Source: JAMWZF01 sp041628615 (lineage in GTDB: Bacteria; Pseudomonadota; Alphaproteobacteria; Rhodobacterales; Rhodobacteraceae). Taken from it: a DNA stretch of 33,179 bases. Shown here one piece after another: positions 1 to 6,593 of the stretch (its first letter is position 1; each line of letters opens with the position of its first letter). Location: contig JBFKOW010000015.1 in NCBI GenBank assembly GCA_041628615.1, forward strand, positions 1 to 33,179. Direction: 5' to 3'. The position numbers and the translations under genes were made by a program. Under the pieces are notes generated by a model. It searched no databases, was not told where the DNA came from, and worked only from the letters and a program-made list of their open reading frames with translations.

Positions 1-231
1 CGCATCCTGCCCTACGACGAGACCAAGGCGCGGATGAAGGCGGTGCTGCACGACATCCAGACCGGCAAGTTCGTCCGCGACTTCATGCAGGAGAACGCGG
101 TGGGCCAGCCGTTCTTCAAGGCCACCCGGCGGCTCAACGACGAGCACCAGATCGAGCAGGTCGGCGAGAAGCTGCGCGGCATGATGCCGTGGATCTCGGC
201 GGGCAAGCTGGTCGACAAGGCCAAGAACTGA
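1..231 (+). CDS. ilvC: Ketol-acid reductoisomerase, C-terminal fragment (5' end outside window)
   Basis: The first 231 bases are an open frame running in from the left edge and ending in TGA at 229-231. The 76 visible residues match the all-helical C-terminal knotted domain of class I KARI, ending in the typical MPWI...KLVDKAKN tail. The enzyme converts acetolactate to dihydroxyisovalerate (and the aceto-hydroxybutyrate analogue) with NADPH and Mg2+ in branched-chain amino acid synthesis, in the cytoplasm. The NADPH-binding Rossmann domain lies outside the window. A strong GC hairpin follows 22 bases after the stop. Identification rests on recognising the conserved tail, so confidence is good but not absolute. 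Confidence 0.88.
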   Translation, partial: RILPYDETKARMKAVLHDIQTGKFVRDFMQENAVGQPFFKATRRLNDEHQIEQVGEKLRGMMPWISAGKLVDKAKN

Positions 232-253
232 GCCCGCGCCGAGGCGCAGGCCG

Positions 254-286
254 GGCGGCCCCGGGGCGGAGGACCCGGGGGCCGCC
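254..286 (+). terminator. GC-rich hairpin after ilvC
   Basis: GGCGGCCCCGGG (254-265) can pair with CCCGGGGGCCGCC (274-286) with a single bulged base and an 8-base loop. A second hairpin, CCCGCCGCG (294-302) with CGCGGCGGG (310-318), follows directly. Neither has a T-run, so these are plausible transcript-end or mRNA-stabilising structures rather than textbook intrinsic terminators. Confidence 0.4.
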
Positions 287-340
287 GTCATGTCCCGCCG
301 CGCCGCCCGCGCGGCGGGTTCGCCGAAGGGAGGGACAGCC

Positions 341-700
341 TTGATCGCGGTAATCTTCGAGGTCTGGCCCCGCGAGGGGCAGCGCGAGGCCTACCTGAAG
401 CGGGCCGCCGCGCTGCGCCCGCTGCTCGACGACATCCCCGGATTCGTGTCGGTGGAGCGCTTCGAGAGCCTGACCGAGCCGGGCAAGCTGTTGTCGGTCT
501 CGGTGTTCGAGGACGAGGAGGCGCTGCGCCACTGGCGCAACCTGCCCGACCACCGCGCCGCCCAGGCCGCCGGACGGGGCCGGCATTTCGCCGACTACCG
601 GCTGCGGGTGACCGAGGTGCGCCGCGACTACACCATGACCGACCGCGCCGAGGCCCCGGCGGACAGCCAGGCGGTGCATTGCCCGATGCGGCGCGGCTGA
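341..700 (+). CDS. ABM-domain (antibiotic biosynthesis monooxygenase-like) small protein
   Basis: This is a protein of about 119 residues of the ABM / dimeric alpha-beta barrel fold. Residues 1-95 show the family pattern: an N-terminal strand (IAVIFEVWPREGQ), a helix rich in Arg/Ala, the G-F-x-S-x-E-R-F strand, then a long helix with W-R-N-x-P-x-H-R-A-A-Q. Family members are heme- or quinone-handling monooxygenases or uncharacterised dimers, so the substrate cannot be told. I chose the TTG at 341 because AAGGGAGGG lies 7 bases upstream and the family N-terminus begins there. An in-frame ATG at 290 would add 17 low-complexity residues and falls in the hairpin region. The tail after residue 98 (YTMTDRAEAPADS) is outside the core fold. 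The gene stands alone between ilvC and the GyrI-like gene. Confidence 0.8.
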   Translation: MIAVIFEVWPREGQREAYLKRAAALRPLLDDIPGFVSVERFESLTEPGKLLSVSVFEDEEALRHWRNLPDHRAAQAAGRGRHFADYRLRVTEVRRDYTMTDRAEAPADSQAVHCPMRRG

Positions 701-715
701 CCCGCGGGCCGGAGC

Positions 716-744
716 TTTGGCGTTCCGGGGGATCTTGCGCTAGG
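716..744 (+). promoter_or_regulatory. Candidate promoter of the GyrI-like gene
   Basis: TTTGGC (716-721) and GCTAGG (739-744) are separated by 17 bases and sit about 32 bases before the ATG at 777. The CTAG-containing -10-like box recurs before several other genes in this window. The inference is from spacing and recurrence only. Confidence 0.35.
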
Positions 745-776
745 CTGGTCCGGCACCGCAACCGGAGGAGCCCCCC

Positions 777-1241
777 ATGATCGGCCACCGCAAGAAGCTG
801 CGCAAACGGCATTATCTCTACGTCGACCGGGACTGCGCCTATGACGGCCCGGCGATCGCCGAGGCGATGGGATCGGCCTTCGGAGAGGTCTTCGGCTTTC
901 TCGCCGCCAAGGGGATCGAGGCGAAATCGCCGCCGATCTCGGTCTACATCGAGATGGGCGGCGACCGGCTGCGGTTCCGCGGCGGGGCGATGGTGCTGGC
1001 GCGTGACGCCCGCAAGGCCGAAGGCATGGTGCACGCCGACACCCTGCCCGGCGGCGAGGTGATGACCGGCACCCATGTCGGCTCCTACGCCTGGCTGGGA
1101 CAGTCGCACCGGCTGCTCTGGGACCAGATGACCGCCGAGGGCATGACCCCGACGATGCCGGTCTGGGAAGTCTACATCGACGATCCGATGCAGGTGCCCG
1201 AGGCCGAACTGCGCACCGAGATCTACCGCGCCATCGGCTGA
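777..1241 (+). CDS. GyrI-like / AraC effector-binding-domain protein
   Basis: This 154-residue soluble protein matches the stand-alone GyrI-like small-molecule-binding domain (SOUL/BacR-type barrel). Visible features are ISVYIEM near residues 58-64, a central V-H-A-D-T-L-P-G-G-E strand, T-G-T-H-V-G-S-Y helix start, and the closing P-V-W-E-V-Y-I-D-D-P strand followed by the L-R-T-E-I-Y helix near the C-terminus. There is no DNA-binding domain, so it is a single-domain member, which in other bacteria bind hydrophobic or drug-like compounds. CGGAGGAG lies 8 bases before the ATG. It converges with the DUF1127 gene across a shared hairpin (1269-1297). Its ligand cannot be deduced. Confidence 0.8.
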   Translation: MIGHRKKLRKRHYLYVDRDCAYDGPAIAEAMGSAFGEVFGFLAAKGIEAKSPPISVYIEMGGDRLRFRGGAMVLARDARKAEGMVHADTLPGGEVMTGTHVGSYAWLGQSHRLLWDQMTAEGMTPTMPVWEVYIDDPMQVPEAELRTEIYRAIG

Positions 1242-1268
1242 TCTCGCGTCCCCCGGTGCAAGAACGAC

Positions 1269-1297
1269 GAAGGGGCCGCGCGCCGCGCGACCCCTTC
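1269..1297 (-). terminator. Hairpin terminator between convergent genes
   Basis: GAAGGGGCCGCGCG (1269-1282) is complementary to CGCGCGACCCCTTC (1284-1297) except for one position, which becomes a G-U wobble in the minus-strand transcript; the innermost bases would form the loop. On the minus strand it is followed by GTCGTTCTTG, moderately T-rich. It lies 30 bases beyond the DUF1127 stop and 28 beyond the GyrI-like stop, so it could serve both genes. Confidence 0.55.
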
Positions 1298-1303
1298 CTT
1301 GAA

Positions 1304-1320
1304 CCCGGACCGGGTCCGGG
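1304..1320 (-). other. Second hairpin 6 bases after the DUF1127 stop
   Basis: CCCGGAC (1304-1310) pairs with GTCCGGG (1314-1320) around a 3-base loop. With the larger hairpin at 1269-1297 it forms a two-hairpin tail on the DUF1127 transcript. It may protect the mRNA 3' end or define a processed small RNA; I cannot tell which. Confidence 0.4.
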
Positions 1321-1326
1321 GGGCGG

Positions 1327-1536
1327 TCAGCGCCGGTCGATCAGCGCCTCGGCCCGTGCGGGGATCTCGGCCCGGCGGATGCCGAGGCGGGCCAGGTGGC
1401 TGTCCGGCATCCGGTGCAGGGCCTCGCGCATCCGGGCCACCAGGAAGGCGCGCCACAGCCGGGTGGCGAGCGCCGCCGGATCGGACAGGGGCCCGGCAAC
1501 GGCGGCGCCGGGGGTGAAATGGGTCGTGCTTGCCAT
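1327..1536 (-). CDS. DUF1127-family small protein
   Basis: The product is 69 residues. The C-terminal half (residues 29-66) fits DUF1127: a Trp/Arg-containing helix, an R-x-A-L-H-R-M segment, then a D-S-H-L-A-R-L-G-I-R-R-A-E-I motif in place of the usual L-x-D-I-G-L-x-R-x-x-I. Members of this family in alphaproteobacteria include small RNA-binding regulators that act in stress and nutrient responses; that role here is inference by family. GAGAG lies 9 bases before the ATG at 1536. The leader contains a perfect 8-bp hairpin (1561-1581) and the 3' side has two hairpins (1304-1320 and 1269-1297). It is divergent from the LOV gene. An upstream in-frame extension exists but has no coding character. 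Confidence 0.72.
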   Translation of the reverse strand: MASTTHFTPGAAVAGPLSDPAALATRLWRAFLVARMREALHRMPDSHLARLGIRRAEIPARAEALIDRR

Positions 1537-1560
1537 CGAAAGAAGCTCTCGATTACTTGG

Positions 1561-1581
1561 CCTCCGGCCTCTTGCCGGAGG
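1561..1581 (-). other. 5' leader hairpin of the DUF1127 gene
   Basis: CCTCCGGC (1561-1568) and GCCGGAGG (1574-1581) form a perfect 8-bp stem with a 5-base loop, 25 bases upstream of the DUF1127 ATG. On the minus-strand RNA the loop reads AAGAG. It is likely a leader RNA structure; I see no direct pairing with the ribosome-binding site. Confidence 0.4.
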
Positions 1582-1683
1582 GCCGCGGCCCGCGTCGCTG
1601 CACCGCAGCGCCGCCCGCGACCCAGCGCACCTATGCCCGCCGGCCCGGCGCCACCACCGCGGATGACGCATGACCGCCTTGCC

Positions 1684-1696
1684 GCATTTGCAATGC
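1684..1696. promoter_or_regulatory. Inverted repeat GCATT-TGC-AATGC in the DUF1127/LOV divergent region
   Basis: A 13-base 5-3-5 inverted repeat lies about 98 bases upstream of the LOV start and 148 bases upstream of the DUF1127 start. The size suits a dimeric regulator site, but no known consensus is recognised and such repeats can arise by chance. Confidence 0.25.
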
Positions 1697-1793
1697 CCGT
1701 TGGCCTTCGCCCCCAGCCCCGGACTGCGCGCGGAATTGCCAGCCGGGACCGCCGCCCCTACGGTGACCGCACGGAATGCGGGAGCCCGCCGCG

Positions 1794-2345
1794 ATGACCA
1801 CACCCTTCGTGCAGGACCGCGCCATCGTCGCGCGGCTCGAGGCCGAGTTCGAGACCCGGACCATCCCGGTGACCGTCGCCGACCCGAACCAGCACGACGC
1901 ACCGCTGATCTACGCGAACCGGGCGTTCGAGGAGCTGACGGGCTATGACCGCGGGCGGATCGTCGGGCAGAACTGCCGGTTCCTGCAGAAGGGGATGCCC
2001 GACCAGCCGGACCGAAAAAAGCTGCGGGACGCGGTCGCGGCGCAGACCCCGGTCGACGTGCTGCTGACCAATGTCCAGAGCGACGGAACCCTGTTCCAGA
2101 ACTACCTCATCGTCGAGCCGATCACCCTGCGCGGCGGCCCCAACCTGCTGATGGGCTGCCAGTTCCGGTTCGATTTCGACACGAGGCTGGTCGAGTTCGT
2201 CGCCCACATGGAGCGGGTCGACCGGTCGATCCACCGCGCGATGGACATCGCCGAGCGGCGCAAGCTGGTCGCGATCGAAACCCACGTGACGCGCACCAAG
2301 AGCCTGCTGGCGGTGCTCAAATCGCGGGGCCTGATCTCGCTCTAG
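1794..2345 (+). CDS. Short LOV-domain blue-light photoreceptor
   Basis: This 183-residue protein is a PAS-fold LOV domain with no fused kinase or output domain. Residues 59-65 read GQNCRFLQ-like (G58 to Q65), the diagnostic LOV motif, with C61 as the cysteine expected to form the photo-adduct with FMN. Other flavin contacts are in place: N93 and N103 (in L-T-N-V and F-Q-N) and Q123 near the end of the core. Residues 1-20 form an N-terminal cap helix, and 130-183 form a long helical tail rich in Arg/Lys, as in short LOV proteins known from Rhodobacter and Dinoroseobacter. ATG 1794 is preferred over ATG 1776 because GGGAG lies 9 bases before it. It converges with glmM, 20 bases apart. Output partner unknown. 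Confidence 0.9.
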   Translation: MTTPFVQDRAIVARLEAEFETRTIPVTVADPNQHDAPLIYANRAFEELTGYDRGRIVGQNCRFLQKGMPDQPDRKKLRDAVAAQTPVDVLLTNVQSDGTLFQNYLIVEPITLRGGPNLLMGCQFRFDFDTRLVEFVAHMERVDRSIHRAMDIAERRKLVAIETHVTRTKSLLAVLKSRGLISL

Positions 2346-2365
2346 CCCCCCGCGCCGGGCCGGGC

Positions 2366-3712
2366 TCAGGGTGCGGCGACCGCCTCGACCTCGGACACGA
2401 TCCCCTCGACGACCTGCTCGAGAAGGCCCTCGTCCTCGCATTCGCCCATCACCCGGATCAGCGGCTCGGTGCCGGACTTGCGGATCAGCAGACGGCCGTG
2501 GCCATTCAGCCGGTCCTCGGCGGCGGCGATGGCCGACTGCACGGCCGGAGTGCCCAGCGGATCGGCCCCGGCGCCGTAGCGGACGTTGCGCAAGAGTTGC
2601 GGCACGGTGTCGAACACGCGCGACAGTTCGGACGCCCGCCGCCCGGTGGCGACCATCGCGGCCAGGAACTGCAGCCCCGCCAGCAGGCCGTCGCCGGTGG
2701 TGGCGTAGTCGGTCATCACGATGTGGCCCGACTGCTCGCCGCCGAGGTTCCAGCCGCCGGCGCGCATCGCCTCGACAACGTAGCGGTCGCCGACCCGGGT
2801 GCGTTCGAGCCGCAGTCCGCGGCCGTCGAGGAAGCGTTCGAGCCCGAGGTTCGACATCACCGTGGCGACGAGGGTGCCGTCGCGCAGCCGGCCCTCGTCG
2901 GCCCAGCGGCCGGCGAACAGGGCCATGATCTGGTCGCCGTCCGCCACCGCCCCGGTCTCGTCGAGGATCATCACCCGGTCGGCGTCGCCGTCGAGGCAGA
3001 TGCCGACGTCGGCGCCGTGGGCGACGATGGTCTCGGCCGCGGTGCGGGTGCTGGTCGACCCGCAGCCCTCGTTGATGTTGAGCCCGTTCGGCGTGGTGCC
3101 CACCGGGATCACCTCGGCGCCCAGTTCCCACAGGACCTCGGGGGCGACCCGGTAGGCGGCCCCGTTGGCGCAGTCGATCACCACCTTGAGCCCGTCCAGC
3201 CGGACGCCCGCGGGGAGGGTCGACTTGACCCGCTCGACATAGCGGAAGCGGCCGTCGTCGATCCGTTTCGCGCGGCCGATGTTGACCGCCTGCGCCGGGG
3301 TCAGGTCGGCGGCGGCCAGCGCCTCGATCTCGGCCTCGGCCTCGTCCGACAGCTTGAACCCGTCGGGGCCGAAGAACTTGATCCCGTTGTCGTGGTGCGG
3401 GTTGTGGCTGGCCGAGATCATGATCCCGAGATCGGCCCGCATCGAGGTGGTGAGCAGGCCCACCGCCGGGGTCGGCACCGGCCCGAGCAGAAGCACGTTC
3501 ATGCCGGTCGAGGTCAGCCCCGCGGTCAGCGCGTTCTCGAACATGTAGCCCGACAGGCGGGTGTCCTTGCCGATCACCACCCGGTGCCCGTTCGACCCGT
3601 CGTTGCGGAAATAGCGGCCCGCCGCGGCGCCGATCCTGAGCGCCATCTCGGCGGTCATCGGCCACTGGTTCGCGGTGCCGCGCACCCCGTCGGTTCCGAA
3701 AAGCTTGCGCAT
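2366..3712 (-). CDS. glmM: Phosphoglucosamine mutase
   Basis: The 448-residue product interconverts glucosamine-6-phosphate and glucosamine-1-phosphate, giving the precursor of UDP-GlcNAc for peptidoglycan and lipopolysaccharide. All signature sites of the alpha-phosphohexomutase family are present. F-G-T-D-G-V-R-G opens the protein at residues 5-12. The active-site phosphoserine is S102 in S-A-S-H-N-P. The Mg2+ loop is DGDADR at 241-246, the sugar-binding loop GEQSGH at 325-330, and the phosphate-binding R-K-S-G-T-E-P at 411-417. Length is normal. An AGGA ribosome site precedes ATG 3712. It lies 44 bases downstream of folP on the same strand, so folB-folP-glmM likely form one operon, an arrangement common in bacteria. 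Confidence 0.97.
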   Translation of the reverse strand: MRKLFGTDGVRGTANQWPMTAEMALRIGAAAGRYFRNDGSNGHRVVIGKDTRLSGYMFENALTAGLTSTGMNVLLLGPVPTPAVGLLTTSMRADLGIMISASHNPHHDNGIKFFGPDGFKLSDEAEAEIEALAAADLTPAQAVNIGRAKRIDDGRFRYVERVKSTLPAGVRLDGLKVVIDCANGAAYRVAPEVLWELGAEVIPVGTTPNGLNINEGCGSTSTRTAAETIVAHGADVGICLDGDADRVMILDETGAVADGDQIMALFAGRWADEGRLRDGTLVATVMSNLGLERFLDGRGLRLERTRVGDRYVVEAMRAGGWNLGGEQSGHIVMTDYATTGDGLLAGLQFLAAMVATGRRASELSRVFDTVPQLLRNVRYGAGADPLGTPAVQSAIAAAEDRLNGHGRLLIRKSGTEPLIRVMGECEDEGLLEQVVEGIVSEVEAVAAP

Positions 3713-3756
3713 GTCCTGTCTCGTCCTCGTCCCGCTGTCCGCCTCGTCCGGGGCGG

Positions 3757-4758
3757 TTATGGCGCCGCTCCTGCACCGTCGAGCGCCGCCCAGAGCGCCA
3801 GCGCCTGCCGCGTTTCGGCCACGTCGTGCACCCGCAGGACCTGAACCCCCCGCGCGGCGGCATGAAGCGCCACCGCGACCGACCCGGGCATCCGGTCCCC
3901 GGCCGCTTCGGCCCCGCCAAGGGCGCCGATGAACCGTTTGCGAGATGCGCCCACCAATAGCGGCATTCCGAGCCCATGATACAGGGCCGCCGCCCGCAGC
4001 AGCATCAAATTGTGTTGCACCGTCTTACCGAAGCCGATGCCGGGATCGAGCAGGATCGCCTCGGGGCGGACCCCGGCGGCCAGCGCCGCATCCGCCCTGT
4101 CCGACAGGTGCGCGGCCACCTCGGTCACCACGTCGCCATAGCGCGGGTCGTCCTGCATGGTGCGCGGATCGCCGCGGGCGTGCATCAGGCAGACCGGCAC
4201 GCCGCGCGCGGCCACCAGCGGCAGCATCGCCGGATCGTAAAGCCCCGCGCTCACGTCGTTGACCATGTCCGCCCCGGCATCGAGCGCCGCCGCCGCCACC
4301 TCGGCCTTGCGGGTGTCGACCGAGATCGGGGTCGCGATGCCGGCGTCGCGCAGCGCCCGGATCGCCGGGACCACGCGGGCCACCTCGTCGGCCACGGGGA
4401 CCGGCTCGGCCCCGGGCCGGGTGCTCTCGCCGCCGATGTCGAGGATGTCCGCCGCCATCGCCCGCGCCCGCGCCACCACCGCCGCCGGGTCCGGCAACTG
4501 ACCGCCGTCCGAGAAGCTGTCCGGCGTGACGTTCAGGATGCCCATGATCCGCGGCCGGTCGAGACTCAGGCCGCAGAGCGGCGGGCGCGGCGCGGCATAG
4601 GCGGCGCGCGTCTCCGGCGACAGGTCGTCGGCGGCCACCTCAGCCAGGTCGGGATGGCGGCGCAGCCGCGCGAAGCGGACCAGCGCGCTGCCCGCCAGCG
4701 GCAGCCCCCCGGGGCAGGCCTCCGCCGGTTCGGCCACGGGCCGCAGCGCCGGGATCAT
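3757..4758 (-). CDS. folP: Dihydropteroate synthase
   Basis: The 333-residue enzyme condenses dihydropterin pyrophosphate with p-aminobenzoate to dihydropteroate, the sulfonamide-sensitive step of folate synthesis. The TIM-barrel signatures are clear: M-G-I-L-N-V-T-P-D-S-F-S-D-G-G at residues 72-86, D-I-G-G-E-S-T-R-P-G-A at 107-117, and later D-P-G-I-G-F-G-K and the G-A-S-R-K-R-F phosphate-binding segment. It has about 70 residues before the barrel that the usual 270-280 residue FolP lacks; they end in P-R-I-M-G, so the extension is continuous with the core rather than a misplaced start. Its ATG overlaps the folB stop by four bases (ATGA), implying translational coupling, and glmM follows. 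Confidence 0.95.
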   Translation of the reverse strand: MIPALRPVAEPAEACPGGLPLAGSALVRFARLRRHPDLAEVAADDLSPETRAAYAAPRPPLCGLSLDRPRIMGILNVTPDSFSDGGQLPDPAAVVARARAMAADILDIGGESTRPGAEPVPVADEVARVVPAIRALRDAGIATPISVDTRKAEVAAAALDAGADMVNDVSAGLYDPAMLPLVAARGVPVCLMHARGDPRTMQDDPRYGDVVTEVAAHLSDRADAALAAGVRPEAILLDPGIGFGKTVQHNLMLLRAAALYHGLGMPLLVGASRKRFIGALGGAEAAGDRMPGSVAVALHAAARGVQVLRVHDVAETRQALALWAALDGAGAAP

Positions 4759-5681
4759 CCCATCGCGTCCAGTGCGAGGGCGCGGACCGGAACCGGGCTT
4801 TCGGGCAGCGCCGCCGCGCCGATCACCACGAGTTCAGCAGCGCCCATCAGGCCGGCGAACCAGCCCACCAGCGCCAGCGCGTCGCGCGGGCTGGCCGCCG
4901 GGCCGTCCACCGCGTCGAGCACGATCTTGGACGGCGCCCAGACCGAGATCTGGCCGTGGCGGATCGCCCAGTCCAGCTCGGTGCGGCTGCCGACCACGAC
5001 GCAGCGGCGGTCGCGTCCGGCCAGCACCCAGGCGTTCTGCTCGATCGCCAGCAGGTCGATCCGGCGCTGCGCCAGCGGCGCGGCGCTGTGCGGGACCGGT
5101 CCGTCGGCGGCCCCCACCGTCAGGATCGCCGGCCGGCCCTCGGCCTCGATCCGGTCGAGGAAGGCGGGGAGACGGTCCGAGGCGATGGCGGCGTTGGACA
5201 GGTGCAGGATGCGCGGCTGCGGCGCGGCGCCCATCGGCTGGGCCGGGGCGCGGTCGCCGGTGTTGCTGCGGACGATCTCGACGCCGAGGGCATAGGGCCC
5301 GCGGTCGATCTTTTCGATCCGGACGAACACCCGCTCGGCCCGCGGTTCGGCAAGGATCCCCTCGGCCACGCGCTCGGCAAGGGTTTCGAGCAGGTTGAGC
5401 CGTTCGCCCGCGAGCGCGGCGTCGATGGCATCGACCACGCGGTCGTAGCTCAGGATGCGGTCCACGTCGTCCGAGGCCGCCCCCGCGCCGGCGCCCGAGA
5501 CCTCCACCACCACGTTGAAGCGGACCCGCTGCTTGGCGCCGCGCTCGGCCTGGAAGGCGCCGATCTCGACCTCGACGACGTAATCGCTCAGCGAGATGCG
5601 GTCGCGCTCGGCCCCTGCCGGGGCGGTGGCGGCGGCGCGTTCGCCGGGATGGGCGAAGGCAAGGTGGATGTCGCGGCTCAT
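4755..5681 (-). CDS. folB: Dihydroneopterin aldolase with extra C-terminal domain
   Basis: The protein has 308 residues, against about 120 for ordinary FolB. Residues 28-137 are the FolB/tunnelling fold: I-S-L-S-D-Y-V-V-E-V-E-I-G-A-F, E46 in A-E-R-G-A-K-Q-R-V as the likely pterin anchor, the I-L-S-Y-D-R-V-V-D-A-I helix, N-L-L-E-T-L-A-E-R, and K124 in R-I-E-K-I-D as the likely catalytic lysine. This domain cleaves dihydroneopterin to hydroxymethyl-dihydropterin, feeding FolP. Residues 150-308 form a second, mixed alpha/beta region that I do not recognise; it has no transmembrane segment and no pyrophosphokinase (FolK) motifs. GGGGGGACC precedes ATG 5681, and the stop overlaps folP. Confidence 0.88.
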   Translation of the reverse strand: MSRDIHLAFAHPGERAAATAPAGAERDRISLSDYVVEVEIGAFQAERGAKQRVRFNVVVEVSGAGAGAASDDVDRILSYDRVVDAIDAALAGERLNLLETLAERVAEGILAEPRAERVFVRIEKIDRGPYALGVEIVRSNTGDRAPAQPMGAAPQPRILHLSNAAIASDRLPAFLDRIEAEGRPAILTVGAADGPVPHSAAPLAQRRIDLLAIEQNAWVLAGRDRRCVVVGSRTELDWAIRHGQISVWAPSKIVLDAVDGPAASPRDALALVGWFAGLMGAAELVVIGAAALPESPVPVRALALDAMG

Positions 5682-5760
5682 GGTCCCCCCAGAGCACGGA
5701 CGGCGGCGGAATGCCAGTGCCGGGCGCGACGCTCGGCGGGCCGTCCGCGGCAGGGCCGCG

Positions 5761-6426
5761 TCAGTTCTGCGCGGTGCGGACCGGCTGGCGGTAGAAGTGA
5801 TGGAAGCCGACGGTGGCGGTGCGCGGAAAGCGCCGGGCCCAGGACGGGTTCACCGCCTTGGTGTGGTAGTGGGTGGCGCCCTCGGTCAGCTCGCGGGGCG
5901 CGCCCGAGAGCAGCAGCCGGGCGACCTTGCCCACCCGGGTCCAGGCGCGGGGCTCGGTGATGGTCTCGGCGCGGCCGTCGCAGGTATAGGTGAACTGGCA
6001 GGCGTAGAGCCGGCCGGTGCCCTCGTTGACCACGTCGCAGACGGTGTCCGGATAGGCGGCGCTGTCGACCCGGTTCAGGATCACTTCGCCCACCGCGAAG
6101 ATGCCGCGCACGCTCTCGCCGCGGGCCTCGAAATAGAGCGCCTCGGCGAGGCAGCGCCATTCCGGTCCGCCCTGCGCCGGCGGCTGCGCGGCCAGCCAGT
6201 CGCGGTCGTAGACCACGCCGCCCGAGGCCGACACCCGCTGGATGGTCGCGGCCGGGTCCGACGTGATCGCGCCGATCCGGTCGGCGGGAATCCCGCGGAC
6301 CGCGGCCCGCTCTTGTCCCAGAAGCGATTCGAGCCGGTCGGCGATGGCATCGTTGGCCTGCGCGGCGGGGCTCAGCAGAAGAGAGAAAACACAGGCGACG
6401 GCGGCGGTTAGACGGCGGGGCAGCAT
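5761..6426 (-). CDS. Secreted cell-wall hydrolase, SleB/CwlJ (Hydrolase_2) type
   Basis: The product has 221 residues and a signal peptide (residues 1-24, R-R-L then a hydrophobic core ending A-Q-A). The catalytic domain, about 88-215, has the SleB/CwlJ pattern: C-L-A-E-A-L-Y-F-E-A-R-G-E with E100 as the likely acid, A-V-G-E-V-I-L-N-R-V, C-Q-F-T-Y-T-C, and the A-T-H-Y-H-T...N-P-S-W-A end motif. Such enzymes cleave peptidoglycan glycan strands, often as lytic transglycosylases; outside spore-formers they act in growth or division. It starts 168 bases downstream of the PPDK-like gene, with a CTAG-type -10 candidate at 6473-6478 and two direct repeats further upstream, suggesting its own promoter. 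folB follows 80 bases later. Confidence 0.88.
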   Translation of the reverse strand: MLPRRLTAAVACVFSLLLSPAAQANDAIADRLESLLGQERAAVRGIPADRIGAITSDPAATIQRVSASGGVVYDRDWLAAQPPAQGGPEWRCLAEALYFEARGESVRGIFAVGEVILNRVDSAAYPDTVCDVVNEGTGRLYACQFTYTCDGRAETITEPRAWTRVGKVARLLLSGAPRELTEGATHYHTKAVNPSWARRFPRTATVGFHHFYRQPVRTAQN

Positions 6427-6472
6427 GACACTTCCAGGCGGTTCGCCGGCAGTCCCGGCGCGGACCGGAGGC

Positions 6473-6479
6473 CTCTAGC
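6473..6479 (-). promoter_or_regulatory. Candidate -10 element of the cell-wall hydrolase gene
   Basis: On the minus strand GCGCTAGAGG lies 47 bases upstream of ATG 6426. It belongs to the recurring GCTAG boxes of this window. No clear -35 hexamer is visible at the right distance. Confidence 0.3.
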
Positions 6480-6522
6480 GCATCAACAACGGGAGCGAAA
6501 CCCTCGCCCCGTCTACAGAAAA

Positions 6523-6540
6523 ACGATTGATGCACGATTG
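6523..6540. repeat. Two direct repeats ACGATTG with 11-base period
   Basis: ACGATTG occurs at 6523-6529 and again at 6534-6540. The 11-base period places both copies on the same face of the helix, and they lie just upstream of the likely -35 region of the cell-wall hydrolase promoter, where an activator site would be expected. No known consensus is matched. Confidence 0.3.
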
Positions 6541-6593
6541 TCACTCACCCGGAAACAGCGCCCTGCACCGTGGGGCTGCTCGCCGCCCGGCCC

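Noticed and set aside
1758..3977. A 739-codon minus-strand frame across the LOV gene, glmM and folP
   Set aside because: It runs through three identified genes in a different frame and is rich in Arg/Gly/Pro repeats, a high-GC artefact.
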